Shown here: one piece after another, positions 1-9,087 of the stretch
Position numbering within the stretch: position 1 is the stretch's first letter
Layout: every line of letters starts with the position of its first letter
From: Treponema sp.
Lineage (GTDB): Bacteria > Spirochaetota > Spirochaetia > Treponematales > Breznakiellaceae
DNA: 35,013 nt
Direction of reading: 5' to 3'
NCBI GenBank assembly: GCA_031279975.1
Contig: JAITHL010000082.1
Span: 1 to 35,013, forward strand
Program-made: the position numbers and the translations under genes
Notes under the pieces: generated by a model
Seen by the model: the letters and a program-made list of their open reading frames with translations, nothing else
Database searches by the model: none
Told to the model about the DNA's origin: nothing

Positions 1-80
1 TTAAAAATAGCCCGCGGATTGCGCTGATTACCGGTAACAAAATCTGTGAAAATCAGTGCTAATCCGCGTTAATCCGCGGT
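1..80. repeat. Imperfect inverted, dispersed-type repeat (CCGCGGATT...CTGATT...AAATCTGTGAAAATCAGTGCTAATCCGCGTTAATCCGCGG)
   Basis: Left half CCGCGGATTGCGCTGATT is an imperfect reverse complement of AATCAGTGCTAATCCGCGTTAATCCGCGG; noncoding. Confidence 0.5.
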
Positions 81-181
81 CTCTTTTGATAATGCCGAAT
101 TATTCAGCGTTGCCCTAGGCGCGTCATGGCGGGGCGTTGATCCCTTGGCCCGCCGGACCCGCCATGGTAGACTAAAGCCCT

Positions 182-1258
182 ATGGCCGATGCGTTTTTTT
201 CCGACATGGTGAGCCCCCGGTTCAATCCCGCGGCGGTATTGGATATTTCCCGGAAGGGGAAGATTCTGATTATCAGCGATTTCCACATGGGGGAGGGTGG
301 CCGGGGGGATGATCTGGAATTTCACGGCCCCCTCCTTGCGGCCTTCCTGGAGCGTTACTACCTCAAGCATGATTGGTTTCTCATTTTGAACGGGGATATT
401 GAGGAGTTGCAGCGGTATTCCCTCAAAAAGATTCAGGCCCGGTGGCGCGATCTGTACCGGCTCTTCGACCGTTTCGCGGAACAGGGCAGGCTCTTCAAGA
501 CCCTGGGGAACCACGACGCGGAACTGCTCTTTGAAAAAAACTATCCCTACCCGGTATATAACGCGATCCGCGTTGAAACCGGGTTTATCCCTATTTTCAT
601 ATACCACGGCCATCAATCTTCCAAGGTGTATACCGATTATAACCACCTCATCCGGGCAAGCCTCCGGTATTTGCTCAAACCCATCGGCATTCGCAATATT
701 TCCTCAGCCCGCAGCCCCCGCCGGCGTTTCTTTGTGGAAAAGCAGGCATACGCCTTTTCATTGCGGCACAACTGCGTTTCCATTATCGGCCATACCCACC
801 GGGCGCTCTTTGAATCCCTGGGCCGCTTTGATTTTATCAAATATGAGATCGAGCGGCTCTGCCGGGATTATACGGTTTCGCCTTCCCCGGCGCGGGAGCG
901 CATCCGGGATGAGGTGAAGGCCCTGCGGGTGGATTTGGGGAAGCTGAAACGCTCGGAACGGCGGGATGTGCTGCGGGAAAGCCTCTACGGGGATGATCTG
1001 CCGGTTCCCTGCCTCTTTAATTCAGGCAGCGCCATCGGCAGGAAGGGGATCAACGCCATCGAATTGGATGGGGAAACCATAGCCCTGGTCTACTGGTTTG
1101 CCCAGGGCGCGAGCCGGAAATTTATCAACCGGGGCTGGTATCCCCTGGAGCGGCTGGGGGACACCCCCTACTGCCGGGCGGTTTTGAACCACGACCGGAT
1201 GGACTATATTAACGCCCGGATCGAGCTTTTGGGAAACAACGATACGGAGAACCGGTAA
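182..1258 (+). CDS. Metallophosphoesterase (calcineurin-like; UDP-2,3-diacylglucosamine hydrolase-like fold)
   Basis: Motifs ISDFHMG, LNGDIEE, TLGNHDAE, IYHGH, IIGHTHRA in order. Confidence 0.85.
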   Translation: MADAFFSDMVSPRFNPAAVLDISRKGKILIISDFHMGEGGRGDDLEFHGPLLAAFLERYYLKHDWFLILNGDIEELQRYSLKKIQARWRDLYRLFDRFAEQGRLFKTLGNHDAELLFEKNYPYPVYNAIRVETGFIPIFIYHGHQSSKVYTDYNHLIRASLRYLLKPIGIRNISSARSPRRRFFVEKQAYAFSLRHNCVSIIGHTHRALFESLGRFDFIKYEIERLCRDYTVSPSPARERIRDEVKALRVDLGKLKRSERRDVLRESLYGDDLPVPCLFNSGSAIGRKGINAIELDGETIALVYWFAQGASRKFINRGWYPLERLGDTPYCRAVLNHDRMDYINARIELLGNNDTENR

Positions 1259-1313
1259 CGCCCCGCCCGCTTCTTCTCCGCCGCGCTTTCTTCCTCACCT
1301 CTTGCCGGTCTTG

Positions 1314-1321
1314 GCCGATAA
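1314..1321 (+). promoter_or_regulatory. Possible sigma-28 (FliA) -10 element GCCGATAA
   Basis: Exact match to sigma-28 -10 consensus upstream of flbB; no good -35 (TAAA) 15 nt upstream. Confidence 0.25.
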
Positions 1322-1363
1322 TAGGGAAAAACGCACAGAGTGCTAAAGGAAGGAGCGCGAGAA

Positions 1364-1996
1364 GTGGCCAGGTACGGGAAGCAGCATATTATAGGCAGGG
1401 TGATAGTTCTATTACTTCTGATTATCGTTATGGCCGGCGGCGGAATAGTTTGGTTTGATTATCTTAATGTGATTGACGCGAAGACGGTCCTGGCCCCCCT
1501 CTACCGGCTTATCCGCCGGGAAGGGCGGTCCCAGCCGCCGGCGGCGTCTGATGAACTGCTTGTTTTGGACGCCGAGCGCCTTGCGGTTCGCCTTGAGGCT
1601 TTAGAATTGCGGTCCTTAGAGATGGACCGGCGGGATCAGGACCTGCAAACCCGTGAGGGATCGATAGAACAGAAGGCCCAGGAGTTGGAGGAACGGCAGA
1701 AGGCCCTGGACGAGCGGGAGAAATCCATCAATGACCAGGTGGATCAAGCCGAAACTAAACAGAGAAACGTCGAACAGAATGCCCGTTATTTAACCGGTAT
1801 GCCGCCGGATCAAGCGGTGGCTATTATTGCCGCGATGGATGATCAGGACGCAATCGATGTGTTCCGGGTGACCGAAGCTATTGCCCAACAGGAAGGCGCC
1901 GTCTCGCTGGTGTCCGTTTGGCTGTCCCGCTTGCCTCCCCAACGGGCCGCGGTGTTACAGACCAAAATGAACAACCAGCCCGCGTCCCTGTATTGA
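1364..1996 (+). CDS. flbB: FlbB-like flagellar protein (TM + coiled coil + MgtE-N/MotE-like C-terminus)
   Basis: N-terminal TM, long EERQKALDEREK coiled coil, C-term 'MPPDQAVAIIAAMDDQDAIDVFR'; GTG start preceded by AAGGAAGGA (ORF track starts at 1340); directly upstream of fliK. Confidence 0.65.
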   Translation: MARYGKQHIIGRVIVLLLLIIVMAGGGIVWFDYLNVIDAKTVLAPLYRLIRREGRSQPPAASDELLVLDAERLAVRLEALELRSLEMDRRDQDLQTREGSIEQKAQELEERQKALDEREKSINDQVDQAETKQRNVEQNARYLTGMPPDQAVAIIAAMDDQDAIDVFRVTEAIAQQEGAVSLVSVWLSRLPPQRAAVLQTKMNNQPASLY

Positions 1997-2041
1997 GCAG
2001 GTCCGGCCTCTGGAATAATACGGCGAAGAGGAGGCCGGGCG

Positions 2042-3550
2042 GTGATGCAAATATCCCCTCCCATACAAGATGGTTTTGAGCCGTTTCAAACGGCCGGTAT
2101 GGTTTCCCCCAATCCCAAGGGAGAATTCGCAAAACTCTTAGAAAACCCAGCGCGGGACCCGCAGCCCCTCTCTGACCGGGAAGACGGCGGCGGGGCTGAA
2201 TCGCTTGTTCCGGCGTCCGGCGCTGTGAACCCCGCGCCTGATCGTCCGGACCTAAGGCTCCGGGAAGTATCCGGCGAAGCGAGCGTTGAGCGTCCGGGGA
2301 AACGGCGAGACCCGCATGGGGCGAAGGCCCGGCCTCCCGGCGGGGAGGGGAAGGGCGGCCCGGGAAAACCGGCGGTTAAAGAACCAATCGTAATACAAGA
2401 CGCGGCTCCGCGGGAGCCGAAGGCGGATATTCCTGAAACGGCGCTCCTTGCGCTCCCCCCTGAAGGAGCGGTTTCGGCTCCCGAACCGGCCCTTGCCCAA
2501 GCGGGGCAGGGCGGGGCTGAAACCCCGGAGTTTCCGGCGGCGGAGGCCAGGGCCGCAAGGAGCCGGGGGCTGGAAACGGCGGACCGGGAAACGCCGGTTC
2601 TGAAAACGCCCGGACTCAAGGGGGAGGCCGCTCCGGCCTTGGAAGGGGCGCGCGGGGCTTCAGCAGGTCCGGCAAGCCGGGAAGAGGCCGGGGAAGCCCC
2701 CCGGCGGGGGACCGCGAAAGAGGCCCTTGCCCAAGGAAGGCCCCGTTTAACGGAAGGCCCAAACCCCGCGTTCCATCAGGGTCTTGAGAGCGGGGGCCGG
2801 GAGCAGCCGGGGCTTCCCGGTCCGGCGGGGGCTTTGGAGCGGGAGAACGGAAAAAACAGCAAGGCCGAAACGTCCAAGGACCGGGATAAACGCAGGGAGC
2901 GCATTGCCCTGGCGGTGCGGGATTACCGGGCCGGCGGAGCGGGAACGGCGCAAAACGCGCCCCTTCCGCTGGTGGAAACCGGGCCGGCGGCCGCCCGTGA
3001 GCCGGAGCTTCCGGCGGACTTCCGCGCGCCCGGGGGGAAGCCCCTGGGGGGCGGCGGGGACCGGGAAGCCAAGCCCGCCCTGGGATTGCGGGACCCGCCG
3101 GCCCTGGAATTCGCCGAAAACCTCAATGGGGACATTGTGCGCCATGCGTCGGTGATCCTGCGTTCCGGCGGATCGGGAACCATACGGCTTGCCTTAAAGC
3201 CCGAAACCCTGGGAAATATAAAGATACGTTTGGAAATGACCGAAAACAAGGTAATGGGCCATATTATCCTGGAAACCAAGGAAGCGTTGCGGGCCTTTGA
3301 GCGGGAGCTTCAGGGGTTGGAGCAGGCGTTCCGGGATTCAGGCTTTGACGGCGCCGACTTTGAAATGGCTTTAACATCCGGCGGCGGTGAAAACAGCGGG
3401 GACGCGCCGGGGAACGGGGAGAATTTTCCCTTCGTTGCCGGACGCCTTGCGGCTTCCACCTACGACGCGGCCTTGGAAAGCGCGGAGGAATTTCCCTTCT
3501 GGGATATCCCCGCCGGGGAGGGGCGGGTTTTCGTCAATGTGTTGGTATAA
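2042..3550 (+). CDS. fliK: Flagellar hook-length control protein FliK
   Basis: Long Pro/Glu/Gly/Ala low-complexity region and C-terminal Flg_hook domain 'GSGTIRLALKPETLGNIKIRLEMTENKVMGHIILETKEALRAFE'; upstream of flgD. Confidence 0.85.
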   Translation: MMQISPPIQDGFEPFQTAGMVSPNPKGEFAKLLENPARDPQPLSDREDGGGAESLVPASGAVNPAPDRPDLRLREVSGEASVERPGKRRDPHGAKARPPGGEGKGGPGKPAVKEPIVIQDAAPREPKADIPETALLALPPEGAVSAPEPALAQAGQGGAETPEFPAAEARAARSRGLETADRETPVLKTPGLKGEAAPALEGARGASAGPASREEAGEAPRRGTAKEALAQGRPRLTEGPNPAFHQGLESGGREQPGLPGPAGALERENGKNSKAETSKDRDKRRERIALAVRDYRAGGAGTAQNAPLPLVETGPAAAREPELPADFRAPGGKPLGGGGDREAKPALGLRDPPALEFAENLNGDIVRHASVILRSGGSGTIRLALKPETLGNIKIRLEMTENKVMGHIILETKEALRAFERELQGLEQAFRDSGFDGADFEMALTSGGGENSGDAPGNGENFPFVAGRLAASTYDAALESAEEFPFWDIPAGEGRVFVNVLV

Positions 3551-3576
3551 CGTACTAAGAACAGGAGAAAAAGGGA

Positions 3577-4014
3577 ATGGCAGTTGAATCGGTTCTGAGC
3601 GCGAAAGAAATGACCGGCCTTGCCAAGTTGGTGAAGGACCATAACGGCGCCGTAAACGGGGGAAGGCATCCCCAGCAGAATTTAGGCAAGGATGATTTCT
3701 TGAAGATCCTGATTACCCAATTGAGTTACCAGGATCCCACCGCCCCCATGGAGGATAAGGAATTTATCGCCCAGATGGCCCAGTTTTCCACTCTGGATCA
3801 AATGACTTCTATGGCCGATGATTTTAAGCGGCTGACCAATCTGCTGGCCGGCAATGAGGCCGTCGCCGCCTTGGGGAAGTCGGTGGAATTGGTTGAGGGG
3901 GAAACGGTAGTCCAGGGGGCCGTAAAAGCGGTAACCCGGGGCGGCCCTGCCGAGATATTGGTTAACGGCAATTATTATCCTTGGGAAAAAGTTACCAAGG
4001 TTTTTGAGGAGTAA
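3577..4014 (+). CDS. flgD: Flagellar hook assembly protein FlgD
   Basis: 'LGKDDFLKILITQLSYQDPTAPMEDKEFIAQMAQFSTLDQM' FlgD signature. Confidence 0.95.
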   Translation: MAVESVLSAKEMTGLAKLVKDHNGAVNGGRHPQQNLGKDDFLKILITQLSYQDPTAPMEDKEFIAQMAQFSTLDQMTSMADDFKRLTNLLAGNEAVAALGKSVELVEGETVVQGAVKAVTRGGPAEILVNGNYYPWEKVTKVFEE

Positions 4015-4020
4015 TGCGAT

Positions 4021-5421
4021 ATGATGCGATCTTTGTATTCCGGCGTGTCGGGACTGCAGAACCATCAAACCCGGATGGATGTGGTGGGCAATAACCTCGC
4101 GAATATCAATACCACCGGCTTTAAGCGGGGCCGGGTGAATTTTCAAGACCTGCTCTATCAACAGATGTCCGCCGCGGCGCGGCCTGCTGAGGATGTGGGG
4201 GGGGTAAATCCCAAGGAAGTGGGTCTGGGTATGTCTATCGCCTCAATCGATACCATACATACCCAGGGTTCCCTCCAGGCCACGGGCATCGGCACGGACT
4301 TGGCGATACAGGGAATGGGCTTTTTTGTTTTGAAGGATGGGGAAACTACCTACTATACCCGCGCGGGGAATTTTACCCCGGATGAGAACGGGACCTTGGT
4401 GAATCCCGCCAATGGGATGCGGGTGCAGGGATGGATGGCCAGAACCGTTGACGGGGCGCAGGTTATGGACGTTTCCCGGGATACGGAAAACCTGGTTATC
4501 CCGGTAGGCGGGAAGGACGCGGCCCGGGCTACCACCGTGGTGGACTTTGCGTGTAATCTGGATAAACGGACCCCCTATATCGAGGAAGGGGCGAGCGCGC
4601 TGGATGTTATTCAGGGAACCTGGGGCACGGAGATCAAGATATTCGACAGCTTTGGGGAGGCCCATATTTTGCGGGTTGAATTTGCCCGGGTTCCCGGCGA
4701 AAACAATTCCTGGACCGCCACGGCGCAGGTGGACCCCCAGAGCGTGGAGCCTACCAATACCGCTGTGGGCCTGGGGGAGGAGGCTCCCGCCGCGGGGGCG
4801 GGAAACGCCTTTACGGTGAATTTCTCCAACCTGGGGAATTTGGCGGGGGTTGCGGACGCCGCGGGCAACGCTTCGCCTGAAACGGGGAATGTAACGATGC
4901 GGGTGGCCTTTGACGCGCGGAACGCTACGCCCGGCGAGGGGGGCGAAATGATCCGCCAGGAATTCGCCTTGAATCTGGGGACCGTGGGCGGTTTGGTGAA
5001 CACCATTACCCAGTACGCGGAGGCCAGTACGACCAAGGCGTTTACCCAGGACGGCTATACCATGGGCTATCTGGAGAACTTTAAGATCGATACCAGCGGC
5101 ATCATCACCGGGGTATTTACCAACGGGACCAGCCGGACCCTGGGCCAGATAGCCCTGGCCAGTTTTGCCAACCAGGGGGGCTTGGAAAAGGCGGGGGAGA
5201 CGAATTTTGTGGTGTCCAACAACTCAGGGTACGCCAATATCAGCCCCGGCAACATCCAGGGAAAGGGGAAGATCGTGGCCGGCGCGCTGGAAATGTCGAA
5301 TGTGGATATGGCCGAGCAGTTCACCGATATGATCGTTACCCAGCGGGGTTTTCAGGCTAATTCCCGGACTATACAAACCGCGGATCAGCTCTTGCAGGAA
5401 CTTTTGACGCTGAAACGGTAA
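4021..5421 (+). CDS. flgE: Flagellar hook protein FlgE
   Basis: '[42 protein letters not shown]' N-term and '[41 protein letters not shown]' C-term. Confidence 0.97.
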   Translation: MMRSLYSGVSGLQNHQTRMDVVGNNLANINTTGFKRGRVNFQDLLYQQMSAAARPAEDVGGVNPKEVGLGMSIASIDTIHTQGSLQATGIGTDLAIQGMGFFVLKDGETTYYTRAGNFTPDENGTLVNPANGMRVQGWMARTVDGAQVMDVSRDTENLVIPVGGKDAARATTVVDFACNLDKRTPYIEEGASALDVIQGTWGTEIKIFDSFGEAHILRVEFARVPGENNSWTATAQVDPQSVEPTNTAVGLGEEAPAAGAGNAFTVNFSNLGNLAGVADAAGNASPETGNVTMRVAFDARNATPGEGGEMIRQEFALNLGTVGGLVNTITQYAEASTTKAFTQDGYTMGYLENFKIDTSGIITGVFTNGTSRTLGQIALASFANQGGLEKAGETNFVVSNNSGYANISPGNIQGKGKIVAGALEMSNVDMAEQFTDMIVTQRGFQANSRTIQTADQLLQELLTLKR

Positions 5422-5438
5422 TATGCTATAAAGGAAGA

Positions 5439-5463
5439 GGGGGAATGGAGCCGCCATTCCCCC
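5439..5463. repeat. Perfect 10-bp intergenic hairpin flgE-flbD
   Basis: GGGGGAATGG-AGCCG-CCATTCCCCC; followed by a second nested hairpin CCGGA..GCCGGC/GCCGG..TCCGG. Confidence 0.8.
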
Positions 5464-5497
5464 GGATTGCCGGCGGGCGCCGGTCCGGGATGACAGC

Positions 5498-5695
5498 ATG
5501 ATACAAGTAACCCGTTTAGACGGGAAGGAATATTATATCAATCCCCATCAGATAGAGTCCATTGAGGTCCGCCCTGATACTACGTTGCTCATGCTTTCAG
5601 GGAAATATGTGGTGGTCCGGGAAAAAATATCCGAAGTTATTGAGAGGATTATCGATTACCGCAGGCAGATCGGGGCTTTTAAAAATGAGGAGTAG
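5498..5695 (+). CDS. flbD: FlbD family flagellar protein
   Basis: 65 aa 'MIQVTRLDGKEYYINPHQIESIEVRPDTTLLMLSGKYVVVREKISEVIERI'; position between flgE and motA. Confidence 0.93.
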   Translation: MIQVTRLDGKEYYINPHQIESIEVRPDTTLLMLSGKYVVVREKISEVIERIIDYRRQIGAFKNEE

Positions 5696-5702
5696 GTAAG
5701 GC

Positions 5703-6485
5703 ATGAATATAGCAACCATTATTGGATTGGTCGGGGCCTTTGCTATGGCGATCATGGCAATCTTTACATCCGGCGGCACGCCGCTCACGTATATGGACCT
5801 TCCCTCATTTCTTATGGTCGTGGCGGGCTCCTATTTCGGCCTGTTTGTATTCGGGAATATGTCCGACGCCCTGGGGATTTTCGGCACCCTGGGGCTGACC
5901 ATGAAGCTCCCGGATTACAATGAAAAGGGGATCATCCTCAAACTGATGGCCTTTTCGGAAAAAGCCCGCCGGGAAGGGCTTTTAGCCCTGGACGAGGAGC
6001 TGGAAGACCTGGATGATGAATTTATGAAGAAGGGGCTGCGCCTGGTGGTAGACGGGACGGACGCTGAAATAGTCCGTATGCTTATGGAAACCGAGTTGAG
6101 CCAGATACAGGGGCGGCACGCCACTAAATTGGCGACGGTGAATATGTGGGGTACCCTGGCCCCTGGTTTGGGTATGTTAGGAACCGTCATCGGCCTTATC
6201 GCCATGTTGAAAAACCTGGAAGACAAGAGCGCCCTGGGCCCCAACATGGCCGTCGCGCTGATCACCACCCTCTACGGCGCCATTATGGCCAACCTCGTGC
6301 TGATCCCCCTCAGCGGCAAACTGCGGTCCCGGGATGAGATGGAAGCCCAGGTCAAGGAAATGGTTATTGAAGGGGTCCTCTCGATACAGGCCGGGGACAA
6401 CCCTCGCATCCTGGCTATGAAGCTCCTTTCCTATTTGACCCCGGGGGACCGGAAGTCTGTGGAAGCGGAAGTATTAAAGGATTAA
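5703..6485 (+). CDS. motA: Flagellar motor stator protein MotA
   Basis: TM-rich, 'GTLAPGLGMLGTVIGLIAML' and 'MAVALITTLYGAIMANLVLIPLSGKL'. Confidence 0.95.
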   Translation: MNIATIIGLVGAFAMAIMAIFTSGGTPLTYMDLPSFLMVVAGSYFGLFVFGNMSDALGIFGTLGLTMKLPDYNEKGIILKLMAFSEKARREGLLALDEELEDLDDEFMKKGLRLVVDGTDAEIVRMLMETELSQIQGRHATKLATVNMWGTLAPGLGMLGTVIGLIAMLKNLEDKSALGPNMAVALITTLYGAIMANLVLIPLSGKLRSRDEMEAQVKEMVIEGVLSIQAGDNPRILAMKLLSYLTPGDRKSVEAEVLKD

Positions 6486-6497
6486 GGGAAGCCCGTC

Positions 6498-7226
6498 ATG
6501 GCGAGAAAAAAGAAAGAGGCCGAAGGACCAAAGGGAGAGTGGATCGTAACCTATTCTGATATGGTTACCCTGTTGCTTTGTTTTTTTGTCGCCCTCTTTA
6601 ACCCAAGCGATGTAGACGTGTCCCAGTTGGCCGCCATGATATCCACCTTTACCAATGCGGGTATGGGGGCGAATTCCGGGGGGAATACCCTTTCCGCGGG
6701 GAAGAGCGCCGATCTGGGGAATACCATCATGTCCCTGCCTTCCATGGAGAAGGGAAGAACCCTGGGCACGGCCTTAAAAAAGGCGATGAGCCTATTTGAG
6801 CCTGAATTGCGGTCGAGCAAAGTGCGCGTTACCCCGGAAGAGCGGGGCTTGGTTATAACCCTTGCCTCAGACGCCTTCTTTGAGCCCGCCAGCGCCCAGA
6901 TCAACCTTGAAGAGGCCCGGGAGATACTGTTTAGGCTGGGCAAGCTGTTGAACGACGAGGAGTTGCGGGGCCGGAAGTTCCGCATTGAGGGCCATACGGA
7001 TAATACGCCGGTGGACCCCGCCGGGCCGTGGCCTTCAAATTGGGACCTTTCTGTCCAGCGGTCTATCAGCGTTTTACGTTTCCTGACCGATATTGGGGTA
7101 GAAGAAAAGCGGTTTCAAGTGGCCGGGTTTGCCGATACCATGCCCCTCAGCAGGAACGATTCTCCCGAAGGCAGGGCCTATAACCGGCGGGTGGATGTGG
7201 TCATCCTGGATGACGGGCATTTATAA
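6498..7226 (+). CDS. motB: Flagellar motor protein MotB
   Basis: N-term 'GEWIVTYSDMVTLLLCFFVALF' with channel Asp; C-term OmpA-like 'IEGHTDNTPV...NWDLSVQRSISVLRFL'. Confidence 0.96.
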   Translation: MARKKKEAEGPKGEWIVTYSDMVTLLLCFFVALFNPSDVDVSQLAAMISTFTNAGMGANSGGNTLSAGKSADLGNTIMSLPSMEKGRTLGTALKKAMSLFEPELRSSKVRVTPEERGLVITLASDAFFEPASAQINLEEAREILFRLGKLLNDEELRGRKFRIEGHTDNTPVDPAGPWPSNWDLSVQRSISVLRFLTDIGVEEKRFQVAGFADTMPLSRNDSPEGRAYNRRVDVVILDDGHL

Positions 7227-7391
7227 AAGCCTCCAGGGGCCGGGGGCGGACCGTCTGCCTTCGCCAGGAAGCGGTTTGGAATAGGTATGTTTGCCGCGTA
7301 AGGTAAATGTATATACAGAGGGGCGCCGCGAAACCAGGCGGGTTGCGCGGCCCCTTCCCATAAGAATACTAATTAAGCGGAGGTACTTGGT

Positions 7392-7949
7392 ATGTCGGAC
7401 ACTGATGATATTGATCTTGAAGGTGGAGATAGTCCAGGTATAGAGGGATCGAAGAAAAAAGGCGGTCTTGGGAATTTGTTGCCGAATTTGCTCAAGTTTA
7501 TCGCCATGGGGCTGGGGGCGCTGGCGTTTATCGTTACGGTGGCGGTGATCACCTACCAATTTATGAGCGGCGGGGGGAAGAGCCAAACCATGCCCGCCGG
7601 CAGCGCCATCGTTTATGAGGGGAAGCAGCCTGAGTATTCCATGTTTACCTCCATAAACCAGGTAATGACCCGGACTAAGGATGTTACCCCCTATTCGGTC
7701 GTGGTGGATATGGTGATCGGCTATGATCTGAACGATAAAAACGCCCAAACCGAGCTGACCAGCCGTTTATACCAGCTTCAGGATTTTGTCCGGTTTTTTT
7801 TCAGCGGCAAGACCCGGGCGGAGCTCCTTCCGCAAAACGAAGACCGGTTGAAGCAGGAGATCGTTGAGCATCTGAATACCCGGTTGCTCAACTCATCCAA
7901 GGTGCGGATCATTCTGTTTAGAAAGCTGGATGTGATGGAAATGATGTAG
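7392..7949 (+). CDS. fliL: Flagellar basal body-associated protein FliL
   Basis: Single N-terminal TM, FliL-like periplasmic domain; SD GGAGG; between motB and fliM. Confidence 0.85.
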   Translation: MSDTDDIDLEGGDSPGIEGSKKKGGLGNLLPNLLKFIAMGLGALAFIVTVAVITYQFMSGGGKSQTMPAGSAIVYEGKQPEYSMFTSINQVMTRTKDVTPYSVVVDMVIGYDLNDKNAQTELTSRLYQLQDFVRFFFSGKTRAELLPQNEDRLKQEIVEHLNTRLLNSSKVRIILFRKLDVMEMM

Positions 7950-8055
7950 GCTCCCTTACCCGGCGCCGCGCTCCCGCTTAGGCGGGGCGGATGCCGCCGG
8001 GGCGGGATGGGGCGCGCCGGCGGCGATTTAATGAAACAAGGCGGGAAAAGGGAAA

Positions 8056-9087
8056 ATGACGGAAGTTCTGTCCCAGGATGAAATCGATCAGCTTCTCACG
8101 GCGATAAACGCGGGGGACACTCCTGAACATGAGGAGTATAAACCGCCGGTGGAAACCCGGAAGATCAAGATATACGATTTTAAGCGTCCCGATAAATTTT
8201 CAAAGGAACAGATACGCACCATTTCGATAATGCACGAGACCTTTGCCCGCCTAACCACCACCGCCATGTCCGCGAATCTGCGGAGCATGGTGCAGGTGCA
8301 TGTGGCTTCGGTGGATCAGCTCACCTATGAGGAATTCCTCCGGTCCATTCCGACCCCCACAACCCTGGCGATTATCAATATGGACCCCCTCAAGGGGAAC
8401 GCCATACTGGAAATAGACCCGGCCATTTCCTTTTCCATTATCGACCGGCTTTTCGGCGGCGTGGGGGAGGGGACCAAGGGCCAGCATGAGTTGACGGACA
8501 TCGAAAGCGCGGTTATGGAGGGGATCATCGTCCGCATCCTGGGGAATATGCGGGAGGCATGGGCCCAGGTCCTCGATCTGCGGCCCCGGCTGGGGCAGAT
8601 TGAAACCAACCCCCAGTTTGCCCAGATCGTGCCCCCCACGGATATGGTGGTGCTGGTTACCCTGGAAACCAAGGTGGGGGAAGTGGAGGGGATGATGAAT
8701 TTTTGTATCCCCTATTTAACCATCGAGCCGATTATCGGGAAACTTTCCGCTCAATTTTGGTATTCCTCGGTACGCCGGGGGACCACGGCGGAAAATCTTA
8801 ATATTCTTAAGGAAAAGCTGGAAACGGTCGATGTAAATGTAGTAGCCGAAATTGGAAAGATACAGGTTCCTATTAAGGATGTGCTTTCCTTGCGGATCGG
8901 CGATATGATACGCTTGTATAATGTACGGGTAGGGGATCCCTTTGCGCTGAACGTGGGGAACAAGAATAAATTTCTTTGCCGCCCCGGGGTTATCGGCAAA
9001 AAGATGGCGGTTCAGATCGTTAAAAAAACCGCGGAGCTTGAGCAGGATGAATTTGAGGAGCTCGCGGAAGGGGAGGATTTGCTATGA
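8056..9087 (+). CDS. fliM: Flagellar motor switch protein FliM
   Basis: 'LSQDEIDQLLTAI', 'YDFKRPDKFSKEQIRTISIMHETFARL', FliN-like C-terminus. Confidence 0.97.
   Translation: MTEVLSQDEIDQLLTAINAGDTPEHEEYKPPVETRKIKIYDFKRPDKFSKEQIRTISIMHETFARLTTTAMSANLRSMVQVHVASVDQLTYEEFLRSIPTPTTLAIINMDPLKGNAILEIDPAISFSIIDRLFGGVGEGTKGQHELTDIESAVMEGIIVRILGNMREAWAQVLDLRPRLGQIETNPQFAQIVPPTDMVVLVTLETKVGEVEGMMNFCIPYLTIEPIIGKLSAQFWYSSVRRGTTAENLNILKEKLETVDVNVVAEIGKIQVPIKDVLSLRIGDMIRLYNVRVGDPFALNVGNKNKFLCRPGVIGKKMAVQIVKKTAELEQDEFEELAEGEDLL

Noticed and set aside
104-646. 180-aa minus-strand ORF at the left edge
   Set aside because: Opposite the metallophosphoesterase with conserved motifs; no family signal.
2086-3279. 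Overlapping antisense and alternate-frame ORFs within fliK
   Set aside because: Explained by the GC-rich low-complexity FliK linker, which leaves all frames open.
4197-4204. G8 tract in flgE as a phase-variation site
   Set aside because: G7-G8 runs are fairly common in this GC-rich window; only the longer G9 and A10 tracts were kept.
7227-7391. motB-fliL gap hairpin GGGGCGCCGCGAAACC...GGGTTGCGCGGCCCC
   Set aside because: Imperfect pairing in very GC-rich sequence; weaker than the other gap hairpins, so not listed as a feature.
7950-8055. fliL-fliM gap GC-rich palindromes (CCCGC-TTAG-GCGGG)
   Set aside because: Short 5-bp stem in extremely GC-rich sequence; could be chance.
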